DNA from: JBQLZQ01 sp052168355
GTDB lineage: Bacteria > Pseudomonadota > Alphaproteobacteria > DSM-16000 > Inquilinaceae
NCBI GenBank assembly: GCA_052168355.1
Contig: JBQLZQ010000085.1
Coordinates: forward strand, 1-64,000
Length of the DNA stretch: 64,000 nt
Direction: 5' to 3'
Shown here in pieces: positions 25,918-34,164 of this stretch. A program made the position numbers and the translations under genes. Below the pieces are notes generated by a model that made no database searches, was not told the origin of the DNA, and saw only the letters and a program-made list of their open reading frames with translations. Each line of letters begins with the position of its first letter. Position 1 is the first letter of the stretch.

Positions 25918-27132
25918 TCAGTTCAAGATGCCGTCGATCACCGCCTGAGCATCGTCCAAAGCTTGCTGCGAAGACTTCTGCCCGGTCAAGGCCGACTGAA
26001 TGGCGTCTTGAATGGCCTTGCTGATCCGGGGCCATTCCGGATGCGGTCCACGGTTGCGGGCATACTGAAGCTGTTCGACGAAGACCGGCGCGGCGGCGTC
26101 GATCTTCGGATTGCCGGTTTCGGCAAGCGGGATGTCCTTGCGCGACGGCATGCGCGTGAACTCCGGCCACACCCGATCGGCCTGGCTGTCGATATATTCG
26201 AGCAGTTGGAACGCCTCGTCGGGATGCTCGGTGTTGGCGAAGATGGCGAGGTTGAAGTCGCCCAGGGCGGAGGCACGTGGCGCCCCCGGCTCGGGCACCG
26301 GCAGCAGGGTAACACCCCAGTCGAAGTCGGCGTCTTCGGCCATGCGGCCCAGTTCCCAGGGCCCGGAAATCACCATCGCGGCGTTGCCGCCATTGAAGGT
26401 CCCGGTCGAATCCCACTGCCCGCGGGTCAGCGTGTCGGGGCTGGTCAGACCCTCGTCGAACAGGGACTTCCAGAAATCGAGGGCCGCCGCCGCGCCGTCG
26501 CCGTTGACCTTTTCGAAGCTGCCGCCGGTCATCTGCAGCCACGGCAGGAACTGGAATGTGCCTTCCTCGGAAGCCTTGGCCGAAAAGGCGATACCGTAGA
26601 CATCGTTGGCTGGATCGGTCAGCGTCTTGGCCGCCTCGTACAGCTCGTCCCAGGTTTCCGGCGGGCTGTCGGGATCGAGACCGGCGGCGCGGAACAGGTC
26701 CTTGTTGTAATAGAGCGCGATGGTGTTCGACGCGCGGGGAATGCCGTACACGCCGCCGTCCCAGGTGAAGCTGCTGCGCGGACCGTCGAAGTAATTGTCC
26801 AGATCGATCTGGTCGGAGGCGGCGATCCTGTCGGTCAGGTCCAGAAAGGCGCCCCTGGCGGCGAACGCGGCGTGGTCGGGGTTGTCGATGCCGATGATGT
26901 CGGGATTGGTTCCGGTGGCGAAGGCGCGCAGCGTCTCGGTCACGAGGTCGTCGAACCGCACCTGGCGGATTTCGACGGTGATGCCGTTGTCCATGGCGCT
27001 GAACTCGGTGGCGAAGGTGCCTTCCACGCCCTCCGCGCCCTGTTCGGACCATAGGGTCAGGGTGACGTCCTGGGCCCACGCCGCGGTCGACAAAAGGCCT
27101 GCGCTCATCAGGCTTATGATCAGTGTTCTCAT
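25918..27132 (-). CDS. Sugar ABC transporter substrate-binding protein (CUT1, MalE/UgpB-like)
   Basis: A 404-residue periplasmic binding protein. A signal peptide ends near AAWAQD, and the mature start VTLTLWSEQG is typical of the family. The segments TNPDIIGIDNPDHAAFAARG and GNAAMVISGPWELGRM belong to family 1 extracellular binding proteins. The GGAGGTC ribosome site before the ATG at 27132 is strong. It sits between the GH31 enzyme and the permeases, so its ligand is probably an alpha-linked oligosaccharide or glycoside that GH31 then cleaves inside the cell. Confidence 0.88.
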   Translation of the reverse strand: MRTLIISLMSAGLLSTAAWAQDVTLTLWSEQGAEGVEGTFATEFSAMDNGITVEIRQVRFDDLVTETLRAFATGTNPDIIGIDNPDHAAFAARGAFLDLTDRIAASDQIDLDNYFDGPRSSFTWDGGVYGIPRASNTIALYYNKDLFRAAGLDPDSPPETWDELYEAAKTLTDPANDVYGIAFSAKASEEGTFQFLPWLQMTGGSFEKVNGDGAAAALDFWKSLFDEGLTSPDTLTRGQWDSTGTFNGGNAAMVISGPWELGRMAEDADFDWGVTLLPVPEPGAPRASALGDFNLAIFANTEHPDEAFQLLEYIDSQADRVWPEFTRMPSRKDIPLAETGNPKIDAAAPVFVEQLQYARNRGPHPEWPRISKAIQDAIQSALTGQKSSQQALDDAQAVIDGILN

Positions 27133-27187
27133 CGGTTGACCTCCTGCTGGTTTTCTTTCGGTGATCGCTTATCGAAGCCTTCCCCGG

Positions 27188-29272
27188 TCATCCGGACAGA
27201 GCGGGAAAGGCCTCGGTGAACGCGCCGGCTTTTCCGGCACGGACAAAGACCGGACACTGACCGTGCGGGCAGTCGACATCGGCTGTGGTGCCGCCGGCAA
27301 ACCGCGTCCCGGTCCAGACATGAACCCAGTCCTCGTCCTCGGGCAGCGCGACCCGCATGGCGCGGACATCCGGATCGAGAACGGGGGCGACCAGAAGATC
27401 GGGCCCGAGCATGTACATCCGGCCCTCGGCATGGAGCGCGCGCTGGTTGGGAAAGTGATAGAACAGCGGCGCCATGACAGGGTCGCCGATCCTAGCATAG
27501 TCGGCGAAGGCTGTTTCCAGGTAGGGCCGCAGCGCCTCGCGGACGCGCAGAAGCTCGGTCAGGGTCCTCTCGACCTGCTCGCCATAGGACCACACCTCGT
27601 TCGGCCCGCCCGACGACGTGAAGATGTTGAAAGTGTCCTGGCCGTAGCTGACCGGCTCGCCGTCCCGGGGCACCGGAACGCCTTCGGGCACGCGAAACCC
27701 GTGCAGCCGGCAGATCGGCGAGAACACCCCGAACTCGAACCAGCGCACCAGCAGCTCGCGGAAGGCCGCCGATCCGCCATGGCCGTCGTAAAAGCCGCCG
27801 ATGTCCGTAGTCCACCAGCCCATGCCGGCCATTCCGGCATGTAGTCCGGCGGGGATCTGGGCCCGGAAATACTCCCACGTCGACCACACATCGCCCGACC
27901 ACAGGATCACGCCGTGACGCTGGGAGCCGGCCCAGGCCGACCGGCAGAGCAGAACCCCGTCGCGTTCTTCCGCGGCCAGGCCCTCCCGATACCGCTGTTC
28001 GTGCAGCAGCGGATAGGCGCACAGCATCTCCGCGCCGTTGCCCAGGGCCGTCCGCACATGCTCGGGATGGGCCGGGCGCATTTCCGGCTCGCAGGCGTCC
28101 AGCCAGAAATGATGGAACCCCTTGGCCACATAGTTCCGGTTGACGATCTCCCAATGGAAATCCCGCGCCCTGGCGTTAAAGGCATCGTAGTAGGTGAAGA
28201 AGCCGGCGCCAAACGGGTCCTTGTCGGGAAACGGGATGACCGCCGGAACGCCGCGCTCGGTGGTCAGCAGGTATCCAGCCTCGACCATCGTCCGGTAGTT
28301 CTCCGACGATGCCGAAACGGTCGGCCAGATCGACACCATCGCCTCGATCCCCATGTCGCGCAGGTCCGCGACCAAGCCCTCGGGATCGGGCCAGTCCCTG
28401 GGGTCGAACTTCCATTCGCCCTGCCGGGTCCAGTGGAAGAAGTCGATCACGATGCACGACAGGGGCAGGCCACGGCGGCGGTATTCGCGGGCGACCTCCA
28501 GCAGCTCGTCCTGGGTGCGGTAGCGCAGCTTGCATTGCCAGAACCCCAGCGCCCAGTCGGGAAGGGCGGGGGAGTATCCCGTCGCCCCGGCATAGGCCCG
28601 CACGATGTCGCGGGGGGTGTCGCCGGCGACGATCCAATAGTCCAGACCGCATGTGGCGTCGGCCGTCCACCGGGTGATGTTGGTGGCGAACTCGGCCCGG
28701 CCGGTGGCCGGGTTGTTCCACAGAAAGCCATAGCCGCGCGACGAGACCACGAACGGAATGACGGCGTGGGCGTTCTGCTGCAGCAGCGTCGTGGACACGC
28801 CCTTGAGATCCATCTTGCCGTGCTGCGGCTGACCCAAACCGTGCAGGCTTTCGCCGTCATAGGCGGTGAAATGCGCCTCCAGTTTCCAAGATCCCGATGC
28901 CAGCGCCTTGAAGTTGCGGGTCTTCGGGCCGGCGAAGTGGGGCCGCATCTCCGACACCAGTTCCTCCCCGGTGTCGGTTCGCACAAAACGGATGACGACC
29001 TCGCGTTTCACGTCGGCCCCGTAACGGTCGACGATGGCAAGCTCGGCCCGGATGCCTCCATGGGTCAGCGTCGCCCTTGTCTCGGCGATGTCGACGCTGG
29101 CCGCTTTGGCGGGCGCGACAGGCAGCAGAGCGTTTACATGGGGGTCGACGACGTCCAGACCCGGCCGCGCCCGAACCCGCAGCGCGCTGGGCCCCCAGGG
29201 CTCCACGCGGATGGTCTCGCCGCCGAACCGGCAGGTCAGGGCGCCGCCCTCGTCCTGGAAGACTGGAATCAT
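27188..29272 (-). CDS. GH31 alpha-glycosidase, alpha-xylosidase-like
   Basis: A 694-residue glycoside hydrolase of family 31 without a signal peptide, so it should act in the cytosol on imported glycosides. The catalytic nucleophile is D392 in FWLDACEPE, and the acid/base is D461 in WSGDVWSTWEYF. The upstream stretch IVIDFFHWTRQGEWKFD (residues about 274-290) resembles alpha-xylosidases, which remove alpha-xylosyl residues. An N-terminal beta domain covers about 1-230. It starts at the ATG at 29272, 7 bases after the SDR stop. Sulfoquinovosidase, another GH31 activity, was considered and looks less likely. GH31 is firm; alpha-xyloside specificity is an inference. Confidence 0.85.
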   Translation of the reverse strand: MIPVFQDEGGALTCRFGGETIRVEPWGPSALRVRARPGLDVVDPHVNALLPVAPAKAASVDIAETRATLTHGGIRAELAIVDRYGADVKREVVIRFVRTDTGEELVSEMRPHFAGPKTRNFKALASGSWKLEAHFTAYDGESLHGLGQPQHGKMDLKGVSTTLLQQNAHAVIPFVVSSRGYGFLWNNPATGRAEFATNITRWTADATCGLDYWIVAGDTPRDIVRAYAGATGYSPALPDWALGFWQCKLRYRTQDELLEVAREYRRRGLPLSCIVIDFFHWTRQGEWKFDPRDWPDPEGLVADLRDMGIEAMVSIWPTVSASSENYRTMVEAGYLLTTERGVPAVIPFPDKDPFGAGFFTYYDAFNARARDFHWEIVNRNYVAKGFHHFWLDACEPEMRPAHPEHVRTALGNGAEMLCAYPLLHEQRYREGLAAEERDGVLLCRSAWAGSQRHGVILWSGDVWSTWEYFRAQIPAGLHAGMAGMGWWTTDIGGFYDGHGGSAAFRELLVRWFEFGVFSPICRLHGFRVPEGVPVPRDGEPVSYGQDTFNIFTSSGGPNEVWSYGEQVERTLTELLRVREALRPYLETAFADYARIGDPVMAPLFYHFPNQRALHAEGRMYMLGPDLLVAPVLDPDVRAMRVALPEDEDWVHVWTGTRFAGGTTADVDCPHGQCPVFVRAGKAGAFTEAFPALSG

Positions 29273-29279
29273 CGCCGGG

Positions 29280-30035
29280 TCATCCTATAGCCAGATACGC
29301 GCCGTCCAGGATCACCGCCGTGCCGGACATGTAGTCGGCCTCGTCCGAGGCGACGAACGCGGCCAGGGCCGCCACTTCCTCGGGTTCAGCGCCCCGGCCG
29401 GCGGGAATTCCGGCGAGCACCTCGTCCATCACCTCATCGGGGATGCCGGCGACCGCCCGGGTGTTGACCAGGCCCGGCGCGATGGCCACGGCGCGGATGT
29501 GGGGCGCGTGGTCGACCGCCAGGGACCGGGTCAGTCCCAGCACCGCGCCCTTGGTCGCCTGATAGGCCGAAAACCCCTTTTCGCCCACGAAGCTTTGCAC
29601 CGACGCGGTGTTGACGATCACGCCCTTGCCGCCCTGGGCCCGCATCTGCTCGACCGCGACCTTCGCCCCCATCCAATATCCCCGGATGCCGACACCGGTG
29701 ATGCGGTCGAATTCCTCCAGCGTCTGTTCATGGATCGGTTTGAAAACGGCTGTGAACGCGTTGTTGTGCCAGATGTCGATGCGACCGAAACGGTCGACGG
29801 TGGCGGCCGCCAGGCGATTCACCGCGTCGGGATCCGACATGTCGCAATGACAGAACGCGCCGCCGAGGGCGTCGGCCACGGCCTGGCCGTCCCGATTGAT
29901 ATCGGCGATCATCACCTGCGCGCCTTCCGCCGCGAACCGCTGGGCGCAGGCGCGGCCGATTCCCTCGGCGCCACCGGTGACGACATAGACCTTGCCGCCA
30001 TGGCGGGTGGGGACGGGGAACATTGCGGCGGCCAT
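29280..30035 (-). CDS. Short-chain dehydrogenase/reductase, sugar-type
   Basis: A 251-residue classical SDR. It has TGGAEGIG near residue 20, HNNAFT in place of the usual NNAG, and catalytic Tyr/Lys in YQATK preceded by NTASVQSF. It is the second gene of the LacI-controlled operon, 6 bases after the EthD gene and 7 before GH31. With the SMP-30 lactonase in the partner operon, a role as sugar 1-dehydrogenase making a lactone is plausible but not shown. A second in-frame ATG at 30023 could be the true start, giving 247 residues. Confidence 0.8.
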   Translation of the reverse strand: MAAAMFPVPTRHGGKVYVVTGGAEGIGRACAQRFAAEGAQVMIADINRDGQAVADALGGAFCHCDMSDPDAVNRLAAATVDRFGRIDIWHNNAFTAVFKPIHEQTLEEFDRITGVGIRGYWMGAKVAVEQMRAQGGKGVIVNTASVQSFVGEKGFSAYQATKGAVLGLTRSLAVDHAPHIRAVAIAPGLVNTRAVAGIPDEVMDEVLAGIPAGRGAEPEEVAALAAFVASDEADYMSGTAVILDGAYLAIG

Positions 30036-30041
30036 GATGCC

Positions 30042-30368
30042 CTACCGATCCCCGCCAAGGATGACGTGTTCTTCGGTGACGAGAAAGGTCACGCTGTCGG
30101 CGAAGTTCTGGGTATCGGCGCCGGCGATATCGCCCTGGCGCGACCCGAGCCCCGTGTCCATGGCGGCTCGGTCGTCGAACCAGATTTCGGCCGATCCGTC
30201 ATAAGGCGCGGGCGGCAGGGTGCCCGGATCCTGCGCCAGGTTGATCCGATAGCCGCGCATGCCGGGGATCCGGCGGGCCAATGGCGCGTGCTTTTCGACC
30301 CAGTACTCGCGGAACCCGTCCTGGGAAAGGCCATCCTTTCGTTTGACCAGGGCCACAAGCTTGATCAT
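30042..30368 (-). CDS. EthD-domain protein
   Basis: A 108-residue dimeric alpha/beta-barrel protein of the EthD type. It begins MIKLVALVKRKDGLSQ and has the conserved YWVEKHAPLARRIPGMRGY segment. Family members occur in many degradation operons, usually without an assigned reaction. It is the first gene after operator copy B and therefore heads the EthD-SDR-GH31-ABC operon. A GGGAGG ribosome site lies upstream of the ATG at 30368. The function is unknown. Confidence 0.75.
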   Translation of the reverse strand: MIKLVALVKRKDGLSQDGFREYWVEKHAPLARRIPGMRGYRINLAQDPGTLPPAPYDGSAEIWFDDRAAMDTGLGSRQGDIAGADTQNFADSVTFLVTEEHVILGGDR

Positions 30369-30398
30369 TGATGCAAAAACCCTCCCAAAGTGCGATTG

Positions 30399-30441
30399 AG
30401 TGAAGCCGATTCCAGGAAACAGGTCAATACAAACGTTTGGA
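30399..30441 (-). promoter_or_regulatory. LacI-type operator and promoter, copy B
   Basis: Read on the minus strand, TCCAAACGTTTGTA (30441-30428) abuts a TTGACC -35 box (30427-30422). A TTCACT -10 position (30404-30399) follows after 17 bases. The palindrome, -35 and spacer block CTGGAATCGGCTTC match copy A at 17.5 kb. The central CG and flanking AAAC/GTTT are typical of LacI-family operators. It lies between the EthD operon and the divergent LacI gene, so it may also autoregulate the latter. Confidence 0.78.
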
Positions 30442-30532
30442 TATCGGGGGAGCTTGAGCTAGAGTCGGGTGTTTCGGGATCAGGACCGTCACGTCGCCAA
30501 GCAACCCACCATATGCGGGAGACGAGGTTTCA

Positions 30533-31549
30533 ATGCGAAAACGGGTGGGTCTCAAACAGATCGCCGAGCAGCTTGGTATGGATGTGTCCACCGTATCGCG
30601 CGCGCTGCGGAACGATCCTCGGGTCAAACCGGACACGACCGACGCGGTGCGCAAGCTGGCCGACGAACTGCACTATCGGCCCAACGCTGCGGCCCGCGCG
30701 CTGCGCGGCGGCAAGACGGGCCGTGTCGCGGTGCTGCTGTCGCCGCCGCAGCAGCGGTTCGCCAGCCCGATATTTCTGGAACTGCTGGCGACGCTGGAGC
30801 AGCGGCTGCGCGATCTGGGGCTCACCCTGGCGGTGTTCGCCGCGCAGCGGCGGGACGAGGAGGCCGATATCGTCAGGACCATCGTGGATGACCGGTTGGC
30901 CGACGCGGTGGTGCTGGGGCGGACGCGGGTCAACGATGAACGGGTCCGCTACCTTCTGGACATAGGGTTTCCCTTTATTACCTTTGGCCGGACCGACTGG
31001 CCCGACCGGCACCCCTGGGTTGAAATCGACTACGCCAAGGCCGGAACCATCGCGGTGCGCGCGCTGGCCCAGTCGCGGCCGGATAATCTGCGCATCATCT
31101 CGGCCCCAGAGGGTCTGCGGTTCGCCGACAACTATCTGGCCGGCGCTGTGGAAGAGGCCAGACGCCTGGATCTGCCCAAGCCGGAAGTGTTCAGGGCGGA
31201 GATCACCGAGGAGGCCGGCGAGGCCATCGGCGACCATCTGTTCGCCGCCCGGTCGCGGCAGGCCATCGCCTGCATCCAGGATTCGCTGGCCTTCGGTCTG
31301 TACCGCGCCGCCACCCGGCATGGCGTCTTGTTGGGGCGGGACGCGGCGGTCTTTGGCGGCCAGAACTTCCCGGGCTCCGAACACGCAGCGCCGCCCTTGT
31401 CGACCTTTTCGACCGAGGACGCCTATGTCGCCAAGCTGCTGACGGACGTGATGATCAACCGGCTGAACGGCACGGCCGCCGTGCCGTTCGAAACCCATGT
31501 GATCGAGCCTCGGCCGCTGTTGCGCGGGTCGCATCTTCTGGCCGAATGA
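30533..31549 (+). CDS. LacI-family transcriptional regulator of the 17-31 kb sugar operons
   Basis: A 338-residue repressor. Its N-terminal helix-turn-helix (VGLKQIAEQLGMDVSTVSRA) and hinge (RPNAAARALRGGKTG) are followed by a periplasmic-binding-like effector domain. It is divergent from the EthD-SDR-GH31-ABC operon, with operator copy B in the shared upstream region. The matching copy A at 17.5 kb makes this protein the likely controller of both operons. The inducer would be the imported sugar or an oxidation product. The ATG at 30533 is well placed before the DNA-binding domain. Confidence 0.88.
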   Translation: MRKRVGLKQIAEQLGMDVSTVSRALRNDPRVKPDTTDAVRKLADELHYRPNAAARALRGGKTGRVAVLLSPPQQRFASPIFLELLATLEQRLRDLGLTLAVFAAQRRDEEADIVRTIVDDRLADAVVLGRTRVNDERVRYLLDIGFPFITFGRTDWPDRHPWVEIDYAKAGTIAVRALAQSRPDNLRIISAPEGLRFADNYLAGAVEEARRLDLPKPEVFRAEITEEAGEAIGDHLFAARSRQAIACIQDSLAFGLYRAATRHGVLLGRDAAVFGGQNFPGSEHAAPPLSTFSTEDAYVAKLLTDVMINRLNGTAAVPFETHVIEPRPLLRGSHLLAE

Positions 31550-31692
31550 TCCGTCGTCCGCGGGGTCGCGGAAGATGTGCCGCTCGATCGCATCGCCCCG
31601 TACCCGCGCGACGCCGCCGAGCTGCCCATCGCCGGCCGACCGACCGTTTCGGCCGCGGCATGTAGCGGACGAAACGGCCGGCGTCGGGCCGG

Positions 31693-32874
31693 TCAGGCGG
31701 ACCGATAGAGCTTGGTCATGACGAACTCGCGATGGCCCAGCGCCTCGGCGGCGGTGTGCCGGCCGTTGGCGGTGCGCCGGATCATGTCGATCAGCGCGTC
31801 GCCCGCCTGGTCGATGGTCATCTCGCGGGTCAACACGCCCGTAACGTCCAGATCGATATGCTCGGCCATGGTCCGCAGCGTGCGCGGATTGCCCGAGATC
31901 TTGATTACCGGAACGATCGGGTTGCCGACCACATTGCCCTGGCCGGTGGGGAAGGTATGGATGACGTAGCCGGCGGCCGCCATCAGCGTCACGCATTCCG
32001 CCGCCGCCGAGGAGGTGTCCATGTAGTACAGGCCCGGCCCCTTGGCCGGGGCCTCGGCCGGGCCCAGGGCGTCGATGTAGCGGCACTCGCGGCCGATCTT
32101 CTCCAGGTTGCCCAGCGCCTTTTCCTCGATGGTCGACAGGCCGCCCAGGATATTGCCCTTGGTCGGCTGGCTATCGGACAGGTCGGAGGTCTTGAAGGGT
32201 TCGATCACCTCGTCCTGATAGGCCTGGAAGATCTTCATGAACTTCTCGCCCGCTTGCGGATTGGCCGCGCGGGCGGCGCAGATGTGCTCGGCGCCGGTGA
32301 TCTCCGAGGTTTCGCCGAACACGCCGTAAATGCCTTGGGGGATCAGCTTGTCGTACATGTTGCCCACTGTGGGGCAGGAGCTGAGGCCGGTGGTCGTGTC
32401 GCTCTCGCCGCACTTGGTCGACACCCAAAGGTCCGACACCGGACAGCTTTCCTTCTGCAATTCGGTCGCCCAGTGGACGAACTCCTTGGCCTTCCAGCTT
32501 GCCTGCCGGATGGTCTCGAAATCGCCCTTCTGCTCGATCGAGAACGCGGCGACCGGCTTGCCGGTCTTGGCGATCCCGTCGGCGATCACCTCGGTCCATT
32601 CCGGCTCGATGCCGATCACCACCACGGCGGCCACGTTGGGGTTCGATCCGGTGCCGATCATGGTCCGGAAATGCAGGTCGAGATCCTCGCCGAACTGCAG
32701 CCGTCCATAGGCGTGGGGCAGGGCCATCGTCCCCTTCACGTTGTTCGCCACCGCCTCGCACGCGGCGTTGGAGATGTCGTCGACCGGCAGGATCACGACG
32801 TGATTGCGCACGCCGACGCGCCCATTCTCCCGCCGCCAGGCCGAGATCGTTGCGTTGCTTCCGCTCGTTGCCAT
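31693..32874 (-). CDS. suyB: (2R)-sulfolactate sulfo-lyase, large subunit
   Basis: A 393-residue enzyme of the UxaA/altronate-dehydratase family whose sequence fits SuyB. With SuyA it splits (2R)-3-sulfolactate into pyruvate and sulfite. Hallmarks are NGRVGVRNHVVILPVDDISN, ALPHAYGRLQFGEDLDLHFR, LWVSTKCGESDTTTGLSS, TSDLSDSQPTKGNI and the C-terminal RTANGRHTAAEALGHREFV. Cysteines in KCGESD and elsewhere may bind an iron-sulfur cluster, as in related dehydratases. It is the last gene of the DHPS operon, 7 bases after suyA. Altronate/galactarate dehydratase is the general alternative, but the neighbouring HpsN gene makes SuyB far more likely. Confidence 0.88.
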   Translation of the reverse strand: MATSGSNATISAWRRENGRVGVRNHVVILPVDDISNAACEAVANNVKGTMALPHAYGRLQFGEDLDLHFRTMIGTGSNPNVAAVVVIGIEPEWTEVIADGIAKTGKPVAAFSIEQKGDFETIRQASWKAKEFVHWATELQKESCPVSDLWVSTKCGESDTTTGLSSCPTVGNMYDKLIPQGIYGVFGETSEITGAEHICAARAANPQAGEKFMKIFQAYQDEVIEPFKTSDLSDSQPTKGNILGGLSTIEEKALGNLEKIGRECRYIDALGPAEAPAKGPGLYYMDTSSAAAECVTLMAAAGYVIHTFPTGQGNVVGNPIVPVIKISGNPRTLRTMAEHIDLDVTGVLTREMTIDQAGDALIDMIRRTANGRHTAAEALGHREFVMTKLYRSA

Positions 32875-32881
32875 GATCGCC

Positions 32882-33169
32882 TCACCACCGCTTCGTTTTC
32901 AGGTTTTGCACATGCACGTGATGGCCCTTGGGCGCGTCGCCCACCATCTTGCCGATATCCTCGCCGTACTTGATGACGGTGTCGCCCTTCTTCAGATCGG
33001 TCAGGGCGACCTTGTGGCCGATCGGGATGTCCGCATGGGCCACGAGGCGGAAGTCCGAATTGTCGGCGGTGACGACACACAGCATGTCGGTTCCCGCTGT
33101 CAGTCCCTCGACAACGACAACGCCGACATTGTCCTTGTTGTCGTGGACGAGCAGCTGTGGATGGTGCAT
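32882..33169 (-). CDS. suyA: (2R)-sulfolactate sulfo-lyase, small subunit
   Basis: A 95-residue SAF-domain protein that forms the small subunit of sulfolactate sulfo-lyase. Its sequence (LVHDNKDNVGVVVVEGLTAG, then HADIPIGHKVALTDLKKGD and the C-terminal GHHVHVQNLKTKRW) matches SuyA and, more distantly, the N-terminal part of altronate dehydratase. The AGGAGAGG ribosome site just before the ATG at 33169 supports this start over longer open frames. It lies directly upstream of suyB, as in known suyAB pairs. Confidence 0.88.
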   Translation of the reverse strand: MHHPQLLVHDNKDNVGVVVVEGLTAGTDMLCVVTADNSDFRLVAHADIPIGHKVALTDLKKGDTVIKYGEDIGKMVGDAPKGHHVHVQNLKTKRW

Positions 33170-33180
33170 TGGCCTCTCCT

Positions 33181-34164
33181 TCAGGGGTGTAGAATGATCT
33201 TTGGCGCCGCCACGCGGTTCCGGCGCAGGTCGCGGAACGCTTCCGGTCCCTCGGCGAGCGGCCGGGACTCGGCCCAATCGAGGGGTCCCAGCCGGCCGTC
33301 GAAGACCGCGTCCGCCGTCTCCCGGAAGTCGGCCGCCGTATAGGTGTAGGTGCCGATGAACGTGATTTCCTGCAGCGTCGCGCGGCGGGCGTCGACGCCG
33401 CCCTCGGCGTCGCCCAGCCCGATATGCAGGATCACGCCGCCGGGCGCGACGCTGGCGAAGGCGGTCGCCCGCGTGGCCGTCATTCCCACCCCGTCGATCA
33501 CCAGATCGGCGGGCGCGGGCGGCGCGGCCGGGTCGGGCAAGCAAAACGGACCGGCCTTGGCGATGCGCGCCCCGCGCCGGGGATTGGGTTCGATGAGGCG
33601 GATGTCACGGGCCCCGTTGGCGGCGAGCGCCAGCGCCGCGCCGAGACCGATCGCGCCGCCGCCCAGCACCAGGCAACGCGCGTCCCGCAGCGGACGGACA
33701 AGGGCGGCCGACGCGAGCCGCACCGCGTGCCAGCCGCAGGCCAGCGGCTCGACAAGCGCGGCGCGCGACAGCGGAACGCCCTCGGGCACGTCGATCAGAT
33801 TGCGCTCGGGCATCGCGACCGCCTCGGCAAAGGCGCCCTCGCGCGGCGGCATCGAGATGATCTGGCGGTCGGGACACAGATTGTCGCGACCCTCCCGGCA
33901 ATAGGCGCACCGGCCGCAGGTGACCAGGGGATTGACCGTCACCCGCCGGCCGGCCCTGGTGCCGTCCTCAATCACGCCGGCCGCCTCGTGACCCAGGATC
34001 AGGGGTGCCGGACGCCGCGGATCGTGGCCGAGATAGGCGTGCATGTCCGAGCCGCAGATGCCCACCGCCTCGACCCGCACCAGGCGTTCGCCGGCCGCCG
34101 CCGTCGGTGTATCGACGTCCTGGAGGACGATCGTTTCCGGGGATGTATAGACAAGCGCCTTCAT
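33181..34164 (-). CDS. Zinc-dependent medium-chain alcohol dehydrogenase, probable DHPS/sulfolactate pathway
   Basis: A 327-residue zinc alcohol dehydrogenase. Catalytic zinc ligands are C37 (GICGSDMH) and H59/E60 (LGHEAAG). Structural zinc cysteines are C83, C86, C89 and C97. The nucleotide site is GGGAIGLG. It overlaps the preceding SDR stop by 4 bases and precedes suyA. In known DHPS degraders two extra dehydrogenases, HpsO and HpsP, interconvert the DHPS enantiomers by oxidising and reducing carbon 2. This protein and the adjacent SDR are candidates for those roles, but which does which cannot be told here. Confidence 0.82.
   Translation of the reverse strand: MKALVYTSPETIVLQDVDTPTAAAGERLVRVEAVGICGSDMHAYLGHDPRRPAPLILGHEAAGVIEDGTRAGRRVTVNPLVTCGRCAYCREGRDNLCPDRQIISMPPREGAFAEAVAMPERNLIDVPEGVPLSRAALVEPLACGWHAVRLASAALVRPLRDARCLVLGGGAIGLGAALALAANGARDIRLIEPNPRRGARIAKAGPFCLPDPAAPPAPADLVIDGVGMTATRATAFASVAPGGVILHIGLGDAEGGVDARRATLQEITFIGTYTYTAADFRETADAVFDGRLGPLDWAESRPLAEGPEAFRDLRRNRVAAPKIILHP

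Noticed and set aside
27188..29272. GH31 gene as a sulfoquinovosidase linked to the DHPS operon
   Set aside because: The nearby sulfonate genes made this tempting. The sequence before the nucleophile (FFHWTRQGEWKFD) and the acid/base loop look like alpha-xylosidases, and I see no arginine/tryptophan sulfonate pocket pattern. The gene is also under a different LacI operator.
31644..31677. Inverted repeat between suyB and the LacI gene as a terminator
   Set aside because: The stem is only 8 bp with an 18-base loop and no T tract.
31693..33169. suyAB as altronate or galactarate dehydratase subunits
   Set aside because: They are the same superfamily, but the gene split, the family-specific stretches and the adjacent hpsN and sulfonate importer favour sulfolactate sulfo-lyase.
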